A DNA stretch of 47,286 nucleotides from Gemella cuniculi DSM 15828 (GTDB lineage Bacteria > Bacillota > Bacilli > Staphylococcales > Gemellaceae), in contig NZ_AUDW01000025.1 in the NCBI RefSeq assembly GCF_000425665.1, positions 1-47,286 on the forward strand, in the 5' to 3' direction. Within the stretch, counting starts at the first letter, position 1. The number at the start of each line of letters is the position of its first letter. Position numbers and translations under genes: made by a program. Positions 25,658 to 34,718 of this stretch are shown in pieces. The notes beneath the pieces were generated by a model, which did no database searches, was not told where the DNA came from, and saw nothing but the letters and a program-made list of their open reading frames with translations.

Positions 25658-26734
25658 CTATCTCCTAACTATATTTAATATTTTTTCATAAAAATCTGTT
25701 ACATCATTAATAACTTTTTTCTCTTCTTTATATTCTTTCATTGATTTTTTATAAATATCTAGATTATTGTAAAATTTATCAATTTCTCCCAGTTCCAAAG
25801 TAGAAAAATCTTCTTCAGAAAATACAATAGAAAAATTATTTTTCCCGAAAAATCTTGCATTCTCTATTTGATCACCACGGCTTTGATTAGTGCCAAGCGG
25901 AACCAAAATTGATGGTTTATCAAGTGCTAAAAATTCATATAGTGCATTAGCACCCGCTCTAGAAATTGTAAAATCTACTATTTGAAATACATCAAACAAC
26001 TCTTTTGATAAAAATTCATACTGGTTATATCCGTCTGTGCTAATATTTCTATTAATTAAGCCTTTTCCTACTAAGTGGATTATTTGATATTTCTTAGTTA
26101 ATTTTTCAACATTATTCCAAATGTATTCATTCAAAACCTTAGATCCCAACGAACCACCCATAACTAAAATAACAGGTTTATCTGATGTGAAACTGCAAAA
26201 TTCATAACCTTTCTCTTTACTGCCACCATAAATATCATTACGAACTATTGCACCAATCAAACTAGATTTTTCTTTCGGAAGATATTTTAATGTGTCTTCA
26301 AAAGTTGTAAATATATGATTACAAAACTTTATATTTATTTTATTAGCTAACCCTGGAGTTAAATCTGATTCGTGAAGAACCACTGGTATCCTTAATAACT
26401 TCGCAGCTACACATACAGGCACACTAACGAATCCGCCTTTAGAAAAGACAAAATCAGGTTTCTCTTTCTTTAAAATAAATATAGAATCAAATATCCCTTT
26501 TAATACTTTAAACGGATCAATAAAATTCTCCAAAGAAAAATATCTTCGCAATTTTCCTGAGCTTATTTTGTGATATTTAACTTCTGAAATTTTGCCAATC
26601 ATTTCCTTTTCTATCCCTTTTTTACTACCAATATATGAAATTTCATATCCATGTTTTTTGAACTCTGGAATAAGTGCAACATTGACAGAAACATGTCCCG
26701 CCGAACCACCTCCAGTAAAAAGGATTTTATTCAC
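25658..26734 (-). CDS. murG: UDP-GlcNAc:lipid I GlcNAc transferase MurG
   Basis: GT28 glycosyltransferase of 358 residues, the usual length, that converts lipid I to lipid II on the cytosolic face. Motifs: FTGGGSAGHVSVNVALIPEF at the N-terminus, VLHESDLTPGLANKI, MGGSLGSKVLNE, and the UDP-GlcNAc region SRAGANALYEFLALDKPSI. The start is GTG at 26734 (GGAGAAA upstream), 2 nt after coaD. The coaD neighbour is unusual, since murG more often lies in the dcw cluster. Confidence 0.93.
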   Translation of the reverse strand: MNKILFTGGGSAGHVSVNVALIPEFKKHGYEISYIGSKKGIEKEMIGKISEVKYHKISSGKLRRYFSLENFIDPFKVLKGIFDSIFILKKEKPDFVFSKGGFVSVPVCVAAKLLRIPVVLHESDLTPGLANKINIKFCNHIFTTFEDTLKYLPKEKSSLIGAIVRNDIYGGSKEKGYEFCSFTSDKPVILVMGGSLGSKVLNEYIWNNVEKLTKKYQIIHLVGKGLINRNISTDGYNQYEFLSKELFDVFQIVDFTISRAGANALYEFLALDKPSILVPLGTNQSRGDQIENARFFGKNNFSIVFSEEDFSTLELGEIDKFYNNLDIYKKSMKEYKEEKKVINDVTDFYEKILNIVRR

Positions 26735-26736
26735 AA

Positions 26737-27228
26737 CTATTCTTTCTCCTTCATTTTTATTTCTAATTTTTCTTCTACATTTTTAGGAACAAATTTCGAT
26801 AAATCTGCTCCAAACCCTGAAACACCCTTTACGATGCTAGAACTAATAAACGAATATTGCTTATTCGCCATCATATAAAAAGTTTCTATATTTTCATCTA
26901 GTGCTTTATTCATAAATGTAAGCTGCATTTCGTATTCAAAATCAGAAACAGCTCTCAAACCCCTAACTATAACATCTGATCCCACTTTTTTTGCATAATT
27001 TACCAAAAGACCAGAGAATGAATCTACTCTTACGTTTTTAAATTCTTTTATTGTTTCTCCAATCATTTCTTCTCTTTCTTCAAGAGTAAATAAATACTTT
27101 TTATCAGGATTCACCAAAATTGCAACTATAACTTCATCAAATAACTTCGCACTTCTTTTTATTATATCAATATGCCCATAAGTTATTGGATCAAAACTTC
27201 CTGGGACAATTGCTATTTTTTGTTTCAT
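26737..27228 (-). CDS. coaD: Phosphopantetheine adenylyltransferase CoaD
   Basis: 163-residue nucleotidyltransferase for the penultimate step of CoA synthesis (4'-phosphopantetheine plus ATP to dephospho-CoA). The [13 protein letters not shown] motif has the TxGH of this superfamily (16-19). [17 protein letters not shown] and [12 protein letters not shown] complete the signature. ylbG-rsmD-coaD is the same order as B. subtilis ylbG-ylbH-ylbI. 2-nt gaps on both sides indicate one transcript with rsmD and murG. Confidence 0.95.
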   Translation of the reverse strand: MKQKIAIVPGSFDPITYGHIDIIKRSAKLFDEVIVAILVNPDKKYLFTLEEREEMIGETIKEFKNVRVDSFSGLLVNYAKKVGSDVIVRGLRAVSDFEYEMQLTFMNKALDENIETFYMMANKQYSFISSSIVKGVSGFGADLSKFVPKNVEEKLEIKMKEKE

Positions 27229-27230
27229 TA

Positions 27231-27785
27231 TTACTTCTCCATATATTTAAAGATTACTATATCAGTTATACCATACTTTTTCTCTTTTATTATTTCTAAT
27301 TTCTCTGACTTTATAGTTATATTTTCATCATTACTTTTTTCACAAACAATTAAACATTCATCACTACAAATTTCACTAAATAGTATAACATCTAGTGCTT
27401 TGTCAATTAGATCTTTATTGTATGGCGGGTCTAGGAATATTAAATCGAACTTTTCTTCTTTTTTTCCTAATATCTTCACCGCTCTCTTAAAGTCATTTCT
27501 ATAAACTACATAATCCGACTTAGGAATTTTGCATTTCTCCAAATTAGAGTAAATAACTTTTATTGAATTACTACTTCCATCTATAAAAGTAACATGCTTC
27601 GCATCTCTACTTAAACTTTCAATTCCTAATCCACCAGTTCCTCCGAATAAATCTAGAACCTTAGCATCCATGCACTCTAACATATTGAACAAATTTTCTT
27701 TTATTTTATCAGTCGTTGGTCTTGTATTCATCCCATCAACTGCATTCAGTTTTATTGATTTGTACTTTCCAGCTATAACTCTCAT
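27231..27785 (-). CDS. rsmD: 16S rRNA (guanine966-N2)-methyltransferase RsmD
   Basis: 184-residue Rossmann-fold SAM methyltransferase modifying G966 (E. coli numbering) of 16S rRNA. It begins [13 protein letters not shown] and has the [14 protein letters not shown] block. SAM motif I is [13 protein letters not shown]. The N-methyltransferase catalytic motif is FLDPPY. Conserved neighbour of coaD. 112 nt separate it from ylbG; these hold no strong signal. Confidence 0.93.
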   Translation of the reverse strand: MRVIAGKYKSIKLNAVDGMNTRPTTDKIKENLFNMLECMDAKVLDLFGGTGGLGIESLSRDAKHVTFIDGSSNSIKVIYSNLEKCKIPKSDYVVYRNDFKRAVKILGKKEEKFDLIFLDPPYNKDLIDKALDVILFSEICSDECLIVCEKSNDENITIKSEKLEIIKEKKYGITDIVIFKYMEK

Positions 27786-27897
27786 TTTTCCTCACTCAAG
27801 AATACAGTTTAATTATTTTAATAATAATTTCAAGGTAGTAATGTTTAATGATAAGAACAAAATTACTATATTTTGTTTTCATCCCATATATACGTAC

Positions 27898-28164
27898 TTA
27901 TTGTGTAATTTGGATATTTTTATCTAAATGTTCAAAACTAAGATGAAGATTTGACATTTCAGAAATTTCGATTTTTTTAACAAATTTCTTTTTCTTCAAC
28001 TCTGAAATAATATTATCCATTCGATTTTCATCAACATATATACAAGCATATCTTCCTCTTCTTGAATATGAGATAAAATGTCCATATTTTTCAAGTTTAT
28101 TCAGATCTTTAAAACTTTTGAAATAAACATATATTCCACGTCTTTCTTTTTCAAATAATTCCAT
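27898..28164 (-). CDS. ylbG: YlbG family protein (DUF2129)
   Basis: 88-residue soluble protein recognised by LFEKERRGIYVYFKSFKDLN, LEKYGHFISYSRRGRYACIYVD and the short C-terminal KKFVKKIEISE. Function unknown; it is conserved upstream of rsmD-coaD in Bacillota. I start at the ATG at 28164 because AGGTGA, overlapping the pnp stop codon TAG, sits 6 nt upstream. A GTG at 28173 would lie directly on the pnp stop and has no site. The coupling to pnp may imply a role in RNA metabolism (inference). Confidence 0.85.
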   Translation of the reverse strand: MELFEKERRGIYVYFKSFKDLNKLEKYGHFISYSRRGRYACIYVDENRMDNIISELKKKKFVKKIEISEMSNLHLSFEHLDKNIQITQ

Positions 28165-28173
28165 AACATTCAC

Positions 28174-30261
28174 CTAGAAATGTGCTGCTGCATCTACTCT
28201 ACCTTTTTCATCAATTTTTATGACCTTAACTTTCAGAGTATCTCCAATTTTCACAACATCTTCTACTTTATTAACTCTATCTTTAGCAAGTTTTGAAATA
28301 TGAACAAGAGCATCTACTCCTGGGAATAGTTCCACAAAAGCACCAAACTTCTCAATTCGTTTAACTTCTGCCAAATATATTTCCCCAACTTCAGCTTCTC
28401 GAGTTATATTTTCAATAATTTCGATTGCCTTATTTATTCCATCAATTTCGGGACTAGAGATAAATACTTCACCAGTCTGTTCAATATCAATTTTAACTCC
28501 AGTTTTTTCGATAATTTCGTTAATAACTTTACCACCTGAACCAATAACGTCTTTAATTTTTTCTGGTTTAATTTTAATAATCTTAATTTTAGGTGCATAA
28601 ACTGAAACTTCTTCTCTTGGTTCACAAATAATTTCGTTCATGTGATCCAAAATTTGTAATCGTCCTACACGAGCTTGTTCTAAAGATTCTTTCAAAATTT
28701 GTTCACTAAGCCCATCTATTTTAATATCCATTTGAAGAGCAGTTATCCCTTCTTTTGTTCCTGCAACTTTGAAATCCATATCACCCAAATGATCTTCCAT
28801 ACCTTGAATATCTGTTAAAATAGTATAATGCTCATCTTTTTTAACAAGTCCCATAGCAATCCCTGCTACTTGTGCTTTAATTGGAACACCCGCTGCCATA
28901 AGTGCCATAGACCCTGAACAAATAGTCGCTTGTGAACTTGAACCATTCGATTCTAAAATTTCAGAAACAACACGAATCGTATATGGAAAATCTTCTTTGG
29001 ATGGAATCACCTGTGCTAAGGCTCTTTCTCCTAATGCTCCATGACCAATCTCACGACGCCCAGGTGCTCTACTAAAACCTACTTCTCCCACTGAAAATGC
29101 AGGGAAGTTGTAATGTAGCATAAAACGTTTATTTTCTTCTTGTGTAAGATCATCAATAATTTGTTCATCAGATAAATTACCAAGTGTTACAACTCCTAAT
29201 GATTGTGTTTGTCCACGTGTAAACAATGCTGATCCATGTGTTCGAGGTAAAACATCAATTCTTGAAGAAAGTGGTCTAATTTCAGTTAGAGCACGACCAT
29301 CTGGTCTAATTTTATCTTCAGTAATCTCTCGACGAACTTCATCTTTTATAATCTTATCTAAAGACAACTTTGCTTCTTTTACTACATCAATCTCATCTTC
29401 ATCTGTCGCTCTTTCCTCAAAAATAGTCACTATTTTTTCTTTAACTAAAGATATAGCATCATCACGTTCTTGTTTATCTTTTATAGAGATAGCATCTTTC
29501 ATTTCGCTAAGTGATAGTTCTAAAACCTCATTGTAAATATTTTCATCTATAACTTTAAGTTCCACTTCCATCTTTTCTTGACCAATTTCGTCAACTATTT
29601 TCTGTTGAAATGCAATAAGTCTTTTAATTTCTTCATGACCAAACATAATTGCATTTAACATTATTTCCTCTGAAACTTCACGTGCTCCAGCTTCGACCAT
29701 ATTAATTGCTTCACTAGTACCTGCAACTTTTAAATCTATTTCTGATTTTTCTAATTGTTCTACATTCGGGTTAATTATATATTTTCCATCAATATACCCA
29801 ACAGTTACACCTGCTATTGGTCCTTTAAATGGAATGTTGGATACGGATAATGCTAATGAACTTCCCAACATAGCAGCCATTACTGGATCACTATCGTATT
29901 CTACTGATAAAACAGTAGAAATTACTTGAACTTCATTTCTAAAACCATCTTCAAATAATGGTCTAATTGGTCTATCAATTAAGCGAGCTGCTAAAGTCGC
30001 CTCTGTTCCTGGACGTCCTTCTCTTCTTAAAAACCCACCTGGAATTTTTCCAACTGCATACATTTTTTCCTCATAATTAACTGTTAATGGGAAGAAATCT
30101 ACATCTTTTGCTTCTTTAGAAGCAACTGCTGTTGTTAAAACCATAGTATCTCCATATTTAACAACTACTGCTGCATTTGCTTGCTTTGCCATTTCCCCCA
30201 ATTCAACAGTAAGTTCTTTCCCAGCCCACTCAGTTGTATATACTTTTTTCTCTTGAAACAT
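28174..30261 (-). CDS. pnp: Polyribonucleotide nucleotidyltransferase (PNPase)
   Basis: 695-residue phosphorolytic 3'-5' exoribonuclease. It has two RNase PH domains (about 10-225 and 310-535), with [12 protein letters not shown] in the first and [18 protein letters not shown] plus [14 protein letters not shown] in the active second. A KH domain (about 555-615) has [15 protein letters not shown]. An S1 domain (about 622-692) has [20 protein letters not shown]. The tail after S1 is short compared with longer orthologs. Ribosome site GGAAGGAGA before the ATG. First gene of a long run through panF. Confidence 0.96.
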   Translation of the reverse strand: MFQEKKVYTTEWAGKELTVELGEMAKQANAAVVVKYGDTMVLTTAVASKEAKDVDFFPLTVNYEEKMYAVGKIPGGFLRREGRPGTEATLAARLIDRPIRPLFEDGFRNEVQVISTVLSVEYDSDPVMAAMLGSSLALSVSNIPFKGPIAGVTVGYIDGKYIINPNVEQLEKSEIDLKVAGTSEAINMVEAGAREVSEEIMLNAIMFGHEEIKRLIAFQQKIVDEIGQEKMEVELKVIDENIYNEVLELSLSEMKDAISIKDKQERDDAISLVKEKIVTIFEERATDEDEIDVVKEAKLSLDKIIKDEVRREITEDKIRPDGRALTEIRPLSSRIDVLPRTHGSALFTRGQTQSLGVVTLGNLSDEQIIDDLTQEENKRFMLHYNFPAFSVGEVGFSRAPGRREIGHGALGERALAQVIPSKEDFPYTIRVVSEILESNGSSSQATICSGSMALMAAGVPIKAQVAGIAMGLVKKDEHYTILTDIQGMEDHLGDMDFKVAGTKEGITALQMDIKIDGLSEQILKESLEQARVGRLQILDHMNEIICEPREEVSVYAPKIKIIKIKPEKIKDVIGSGGKVINEIIEKTGVKIDIEQTGEVFISSPEIDGINKAIEIIENITREAEVGEIYLAEVKRIEKFGAFVELFPGVDALVHISKLAKDRVNKVEDVVKIGDTLKVKVIKIDEKGRVDAAAHF

Positions 30262-30313
30262 TTTTATCTCCTTCCAATAATTTTTTCTATTCTTTATATA
30301 AATCGACTATTTT

Positions 30314-30319
30314 ATTATA
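30314..30319 (-). promoter_or_regulatory. -10 element of pnp promoter
   Basis: Minus-strand TGATATAAT, an extended -10, with a weak TTGTAA -35 at 16 nt spacing. It lies 52 nt before the pnp start and downstream of the Na/Pi-gene terminator. Confidence 0.45.
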
Positions 30320-30343
30320 TCATGAATACTTTTATTTACAAAG

Positions 30344-30393
30344 AAAAAAAGAGACGAATAAATGGAATTCTACATTCCAAAATATTCATCTCT
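30344..30393 (-). terminator. Terminator of the Na/Pi cotransporter transcript
   Basis: An about 19-bp near-perfect stem (arms 30393-30374 and 30368-30350 on the minus strand) with a 5-nt loop, followed by seven T (30350-30344). Confidence 0.85.
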
Positions 30394-30400
30394 ATGTGTT

Positions 30401-30496
30401 TTATCCTAATTGTATTTGATATAATTTGTACAAAACTAAAACAATTAGTAAAAAGATAATAAACAACATAAAATATATTTTTTGTTTATTTTTCAT
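30401..30496 (-). CDS. Candidate 31-residue single-helix membrane protein
   Basis: ATG at 30496, 1 nt after the Na/Pi cotransporter stop, then MKNKQKIYF, a hydrophobic run (MLFIIFLLIVLVLY) and KLYQIQLG before a TAA at 30401. AAGG lies about 11 nt before the ATG. The operon terminator begins 8 nt after the stop. The basic N-terminus, single helix and tight placement look like a genuine small membrane protein, perhaps a transporter accessory. No family recognised, and chance cannot be excluded in such AT-rich DNA. Confidence 0.45.
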   Translation of the reverse strand: MKNKQKIYFMLFIIFLLIVLVLYKLYQIQLG

Positions 30497-30497
30497 T

Positions 30498-32132
30498 TTA
30501 AATATTACCTTGAATTTCTTTTTCTAGTATGTTTCTCGCATGCTCACAAACTCTAGTAAAATGTTGAATTAAATCCATATAAACTACTCCAGCAGGTATT
30601 TCACACTCTCCGTCTTTCATACGTTGTGTATGTTTTTTTCTTGCATTTTTTTCTAGTATATAAATATTTTCACAAGCAGCTAATGCTGCACCTGCTAAAG
30701 CTATATTATCCTCTTCCAATGATTGAATAGTCTTTTCAATTACATCATTAGAAAGATTAAACATTTCTTTTACCTCTGCTTTTGCTTCATCCGAAAATTT
30801 TAATTTTTTCTTAATTTGATAATTTACAGAGCCAACAATATCTCTTGCATGATCTCCAATTCTTTCTATATCACGTGTACCGTCTAATAAAATTGAAGCC
30901 TGTTGTCCTTCTTTAGGACTCAACTTTTCTCTGAACAACAGCGTTAAATAATCCGTCATCTGCTCATCAAAATTATTAATTGCCTCTTCGTATGTTTCTC
31001 CTTTTTCATTAAGAGATTCCTCTCTTGTTAAAAAATAATCAACAGAATTTTTTAAACTTTTTTTAGAAAGAATCAGCATTTCAATAAATTCTTTTTGTAC
31101 CTGACCTAAAGCAACCGCTGGTGCACTAGTAATTAAAGACTTATCTAAATATTGTGTACTATACTTAATTTGTTCATCTTCTCCTGGAATAAGTTTCGTG
31201 ACTATAATTACCAGAAGCCAAATAAATGGAAATTGCAGTATCGTATTAAATATGTTAAATGTACCATGACCAACTGCTATAGTCATTTTTGGATCTAATC
31301 CTAAACTTGTTTCTACATATTGTATAAATGCAGTGTATGGACCTAAAATGATTAAACATATTACTGTTCCTACAATGTTAAATAATACATGTGATGCTGC
31401 CACTCGTTTTGCTGCAATATTTGTACCTACTATCGCTAGAGCTGCAGTTGTAATTGCAGTTCCTATATTATCCCCGAATAAAACTGGTAGTGCCCCATTT
31501 AAATTTAAAGCATTATCAGCATATAAATTTTGTAAAATTGCAATAGTTGCTGCTGAAGATTGAATCAAAACTGTTAGTAGTGTTCCTACTCCTACTCCTA
31601 TCCATGCACTATCATCTATATGAGAAAGTACAGTTTGGAACCACTGCATATCTTTCATTGGACCCATTGCTGTTGACATCATTTTTAAGGCGTAAAAAAT
31701 TCCTCCAAAACCAAAAATTACACGACCTATATTATTAATTAACTTTGATTTTGTAAAAAATAAAAATGCAGCACCTATAAATATAAGCGGTAACGAATAT
31801 TTTGATATATTAAAACCTATAATAAATGATGTTAATGTTGTACCAATATTTGATCCCATTACAATAGCAATAGCTTGTTTTGTTTTTAACAAACCTGCTC
31901 CAACTAAACTAACCGTAATAACAATTGTTCCCGTACTTGATTGAATAAGAACAGTAACAAAAATTCCTGCTAAAACAGCCATTAATGGTTTTGATGTGTA
32001 TTTGTCCAATACATATCTCATTTTATCTCCTGCAATTAATTGAAGACCATCTCCCATATACTTAATACTAAACAGGAATAAACCAAGTCCTCCTAAAAAA
32101 GAAAATAAAATTTCTTGCCATACTGTTGACAC
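30498..32132 (-). CDS. Na/phosphate cotransporter family protein with PhoU-like domain
   Basis: 544 residues. The membrane half (about 1-310) holds two inverted Na/Pi-II repeats. Each has a QSS motif (VLIQSSTGTIV and VLIQSSAATIA) and a GxNIGTT/T motif (GSNIGTTLTSF and GDNIGTAITTAA). The cytosolic C-terminal half (about 340-544) is a helical PhoU-like domain (TRDIERIGDHARDIV, ECEIPAGVVYMDLIQHFTR). The family moves phosphate with Na+, import or export depending on member. The start is a GTG at 32132, chosen because AGGAGG lies 8 nt upstream. Confidence 0.9.
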   Translation of the reverse strand: MSTVWQEILFSFLGGLGLFLFSIKYMGDGLQLIAGDKMRYVLDKYTSKPLMAVLAGIFVTVLIQSSTGTIVITVSLVGAGLLKTKQAIAIVMGSNIGTTLTSFIIGFNISKYSLPLIFIGAAFLFFTKSKLINNIGRVIFGFGGIFYALKMMSTAMGPMKDMQWFQTVLSHIDDSAWIGVGVGTLLTVLIQSSAATIAILQNLYADNALNLNGALPVLFGDNIGTAITTAALAIVGTNIAAKRVAASHVLFNIVGTVICLIILGPYTAFIQYVETSLGLDPKMTIAVGHGTFNIFNTILQFPFIWLLVIIVTKLIPGEDEQIKYSTQYLDKSLITSAPAVALGQVQKEFIEMLILSKKSLKNSVDYFLTREESLNEKGETYEEAINNFDEQMTDYLTLLFREKLSPKEGQQASILLDGTRDIERIGDHARDIVGSVNYQIKKKLKFSDEAKAEVKEMFNLSNDVIEKTIQSLEEDNIALAGAALAACENIYILEKNARKKHTQRMKDGECEIPAGVVYMDLIQHFTRVCEHARNILEKEIQGNI

Positions 32133-32181
32133 TTTTTTGTCCTCCTAATATATGTCTGTGTATCTAGTAATACACAAATAG

Positions 32182-32210
32182 ATTTTATCATATAACCTTT
32201 AAAAGTACAA
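32182..32210 (-). promoter_or_regulatory. Promoter of the Na/Pi cotransporter gene
   Basis: Minus strand TTGTAC (32210-32205), 17-nt spacer ending TGA, TAAAAT (32187-32182). Extended -10 type, 49 nt before the GTG start. Confidence 0.55.
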
Positions 32211-32294
32211 CCAAAATATTAAAAGAAAAATATTAAAATATTATTACAAAATTTCAAATAAAAAAAGCTAATTCGTATATATTATTTTAGAAAA

Positions 32295-32332
32295 TAAAAA
32301 AATAGTGTTTACATTAAGAATGTAAACACTAT
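32295..32332 (-). terminator. Terminator of rplU-prp-rpmA
   Basis: A perfect 14-bp stem (32302-32315 with 32319-32332, ATAGTGTTTACATT arm) with a 3-nt loop and seven T on the minus strand. It lies 7 nt past the rpmA stop. Confidence 0.9.
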
Positions 32333-32339
32333 CTTATAA

Positions 32340-32624
32340 TTAAGCTTGTGGATATACTGAAACTTTTTTACGGCTACGTCCGTATCTTTCAAAACGAACA
32401 ACACCATCAACTAGTGAAAATAGTGTATCATCTCCACCTTTTCCTACATTAGTTCCTGGATAAATTTTTGTTCCACGTTGTCTATAAAGTATAGAACCTG
32501 CAGTTACGTACTGACCATCAGCTCTTTTTGCACCTAAACGTTTTGATTCAGAGTCACGTCCGTTTTTGGTAGAACCTACTCCTTTTTTAGATGCGAAGAA
32601 TTGTAAATTTAATTTTAACATCAT
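32340..32624 (-). CDS. rpmA: 50S ribosomal protein L27 with cleavable N-terminus
   Basis: 94 residues (93 if the second ATG at 32621 is used). The N-terminal [14 protein letters not shown] is the Bacillota extension that Prp removes between LQFF and ASKK, so that the exposed N-terminus can reach the peptidyl-transferase centre. The rest is typical L27: [56 protein letters not shown] lies 8 nt before the first ATG and overlaps the end of prp. Confidence 0.97.
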   Translation of the reverse strand: MMLKLNLQFFASKKGVGSTKNGRDSESKRLGAKRADGQYVTAGSILYRQRGTKIYPGTNVGKGGDDTLFSLVDGVVRFERYGRSRKKVSVYPQA

Positions 32625-32626
32625 CT

Positions 32627-32956
32627 CTAATTCACCTCTCTTATTTCAATAGTTATATAATTCGAATAATTTTCTTCAATTGTTTTCAATGCAATCAACA
32701 TTGCATTTAGAAGAAGTTGTTCTTTACTGGTAGATTGTAATGACCTATATGTTAAATGTCCTGTTTCATCTTCATTCGTTGAAATATCAAACTGAACTTC
32801 ATCATCAAGCTCATCTACTGAATTTATTAAACCAAATACTATTGCTGACACACCTGCACAAACAATATCAGAACCATGTTCAGCAAAATCGGCATGTCCA
32901 TCAACAGTTATCTGTTTAATCTTTTCAACTTCTTTTTTTATTTCCACCTTAATCAT
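32627..32956 (-). CDS. prp: Ribosomal-processing cysteine protease Prp
   Basis: 109-residue protease that trims L27 before ribosome assembly. The catalytic pair is visible: His21 in [11 protein letters not shown] and Cys33 in [13 protein letters not shown]. It lies between rplU and rpmA (2-nt gaps), the conserved order in bacteria whose L27 has the extension. Presence of Prp and the L27 cleavage site together confirms the system is complete here. Confidence 0.95.
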   Translation of the reverse strand: MIKVEIKKEVEKIKQITVDGHADFAEHGSDIVCAGVSAIVFGLINSVDELDDEVQFDISTNEDETGHLTYRSLQSTSKEQLLLNAMLIALKTIEENYSNYITIEIREVN

Positions 32957-32958
32957 AA

Positions 32959-33267
32959 TTAAGCGTTAATTTTTTCAACTACTAACTTAGTGAAAGGTTG
33001 ACGATGACCTAATTTACGGTGATTATTTTTTTTAGGTTTGTATTTGAATACTGTAATTTTTTTACCTTTACCTTGAGCAACTACTTTTGCTGTAACTGTA
33101 GCACCTTCTACTAAAGGAGCACCAATTTTTGAAGTCTCACCACCAACTAATAATACTTTATCAAAAGTTACTGTTGAATCAACTTCAGCTGATAATTTTT
33201 CAACCAAAATTGTTTGTCCTTCTTCAACACGTAGTTGTTTCCCACCTGTTTCTATTACTGCGTACAT
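32959..33267 (-). CDS. rplU: 50S ribosomal protein L21
   Basis: 102-residue ribosomal protein beginning [18 protein letters not shown] and ending in the basic [20 protein letters not shown] block with [11 protein letters not shown]. It binds 23S rRNA. AAGGAGG lies 6 nt before the ATG. First gene of rplU-prp-rpmA. Expression is probably feedback-controlled through the structured leader upstream. Confidence 0.97.
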   Translation of the reverse strand: MYAVIETGGKQLRVEEGQTILVEKLSAEVDSTVTFDKVLLVGGETSKIGAPLVEGATVTAKVVAQGKGKKITVFKYKPKKNNHRKLGHRQPFTKLVVEKINA

Positions 33268-33376
33268 ATCTGCACCTCCTTAAATATTTTTTACTAAGAC
33301 TCGCCATATAAGGTGGATTACTCTCTTAGTTACCCCATACGTGCGGTTGTAGTAGCTATTCTAGGAGCTACTCAAC
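33268..33376 (-). promoter_or_regulatory. Ribosomal protein L21 leader
   Basis: The minus-strand leader contains GGTAACTAAGAGAGTAATCC and the stem CTACTACAACCGCACG upstream of rplU. I recognise this text from the Bacillota L21 leader family, a cis element thought to bind L21. It starts just after a consensus promoter and ends at the rplU ribosome site. More GC-rich than its surroundings. Confidence 0.7.
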
Positions 33377-33382
33377 ATTACA

Positions 33383-33411
33383 ATTCTAACATATATATAC
33401 TTTCTCGTCAA
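33383..33411 (-). promoter_or_regulatory. Promoter of rplU-prp-rpmA
   Basis: Minus strand TTGACG (33411-33406), 17-nt spacer ending TGT, TAGAAT (33388-33383). Extended -10. It places the transcript start at the 5' end of the L21 leader. Confidence 0.75.
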
Positions 33412-33510
33412 TAAAAACATTTATTTTTCATTAAAATTCTTTTTTAGGTATACCCTTTAAAATATGTTGTCCTAAAATTTTTTCTTTAGTTTAGATTACA
33501 GTTAAATAAA

Positions 33511-33538
33511 GAACCTTAGATTTTAAGTTCTAAGATTC
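33511..33538 (-). terminator. Terminator of yidC
   Basis: GAACCTTAGA (33511-33520) with TCTAAGATTC (33529-33538), 10 bp with one G-U, 9 nt after the yidC stop. The T-tail on the minus strand is short. Confidence 0.65.
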
Positions 33539-33546
33539 TTTTTCTA

Positions 33547-34440
33547 TTATTTACGTTTTTTCTTATTTGATACTAATGTTACTTTATTAGGATCAAAAGT
33601 TTGTTTTTTCACTTTTTCTGGTTTATATGGTGGATACAATGCATGTCCTAAATATGTTTGGAATATCAAGAATAATCCCCCAACAATATAATAAACAGCT
33701 ACTGCTCCTGCTACCCAGAATGAGAACATAGTAATCATTATTGGGCTTAACCATTGCATCATTTGCATCTGACCTTGCATTTGTTCTTGTCCAGGTTGAG
33801 TTACCTGTGGCATTAATTTCATAGTAAGTCTAGTTTGAATAGCATAAACTACAAATGCAATTATAGGAAGCGTATATGATCTAGTTCCAAGATTAAATAC
33901 TCCTAAGAAAGTTGATTCTGTAATTCCTGCAGAATATAATGGATTAGATAATGTGTAGAACAACCCAGTTAAGAATGGCATCTGTAATAATAAAGGCAGA
34001 CATCCGCCTAAACTTAAAGGATTTGCTCCATATTTTTTCATAATAGCCATTTGTTCTCTTTGTAGTTCCATAAGTTCACTACGTGCTTGCATTTTCTCTT
34101 CATTAGAAATAGCACGTGCTTCTTTTTCACGAGCAGCTTTTTGCTTAGCTTGCACAACTTCAAGTTCTGGTCGTGCTAATTCCTGACCACGTCGTGCTTC
34201 ATTTTGTTTTTTATAATTATTAAGCATAAATGGTAAAATCACAAGACGCATTATTAATGTAATAATAACGATTGACCAACCCCAGCTGCCAACATATTCA
34301 TGAAGTTTGCTTAAAGCAATATCCATAGGTTTTACAAAAGTTTCGTAAAATGTTCCACTTCTATCTTGAGGTGAACAACCAGATAATACGAACATACCTG
34401 CAAAACCTAATAAAAGTGCAGATAATTTTTTCAATTTCAT
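33547..34440 (-). CDS. yidC: Membrane protein insertase YidC/OxaA
   Basis: 297-residue insertase. The N-terminal lipoprotein signal ends in the lipobox LSGC with Cys22, as in Gram-positive YidC/SpoIIIJ. Five membrane segments with the hydrophilic-groove Arg near VIITLIMRLVILPFM (first core helix). A charged cytosolic hairpin follows (about 80-135, ARRGQELARPELEVVQAKQK). The core ends MQWLSPIMITMFSFWVAGAV. It has a basic C-terminal tail with KKKRK, as in YidC2-type proteins. It is not in an rpmH-rnpA context, so it could be the second paralog (inference). Own promoter and terminator. Confidence 0.93.
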   Translation of the reverse strand: MKLKKLSALLLGFAGMFVLSGCSPQDRSGTFYETFVKPMDIALSKLHEYVGSWGWSIVIITLIMRLVILPFMLNNYKKQNEARRGQELARPELEVVQAKQKAAREKEARAISNEEKMQARSELMELQREQMAIMKKYGANPLSLGGCLPLLLQMPFLTGLFYTLSNPLYSAGITESTFLGVFNLGTRSYTLPIIAFVVYAIQTRLTMKLMPQVTQPGQEQMQGQMQMMQWLSPIMITMFSFWVAGAVAVYYIVGGLFLIFQTYLGHALYPPYKPEKVKKQTFDPNKVTLVSNKKKRK

Positions 34441-34534
34441 TCTCCTTAATGTATAATTATTTTTTAAACAGAAAATTAAAATAAGATTAGCAACTTGCCA
34501 CCTTATTAATAAATAATATTAATTTACCTAGTAA

Positions 34535-34563
34535 ATTATATCAGATATAAAAGTGGTAGTCAA
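34535..34563 (-). promoter_or_regulatory. Promoter of yidC
   Basis: Minus strand TTGACT (34563-34558), 17-nt spacer ending TGA, TATAAT (34540-34535). About 95 nt of leader follow before the yidC start. Confidence 0.7.
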
Positions 34564-34585
34564 ACACTATTGTAAGCTACCACTT
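34551..34585. terminator. Hairpin overlapping the yidC promoter
   Basis: AAGTGGTAG (34551-34559) and CTACCACTT (34577-34585) form a 9-bp stem with a 17-nt loop. On the minus strand it continues TTTATATC, so it may terminate the uracil permease transcript. The yidC -35 lies within it. Confidence 0.5.
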
Positions 34586-34718
34586 AAAATTGTTCTTTTT
34601 TAATTTAAAATCGCAAAAAGATTCTCTTTCCTTCTAAATTTAATTTTGAAAAGTTTGCTTTAAAAAACAATTTATTCTAACTAAAAATCATTTTTCTTTA
34701 ATTATAAAAATTGAACAG

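Noticed and set aside
27796-27882. 28-codon ORF between ylbG and rsmD
   Set aside because: Weak ribosome site, no recognisable domain or clear helix. Length is expected by chance at this base composition.
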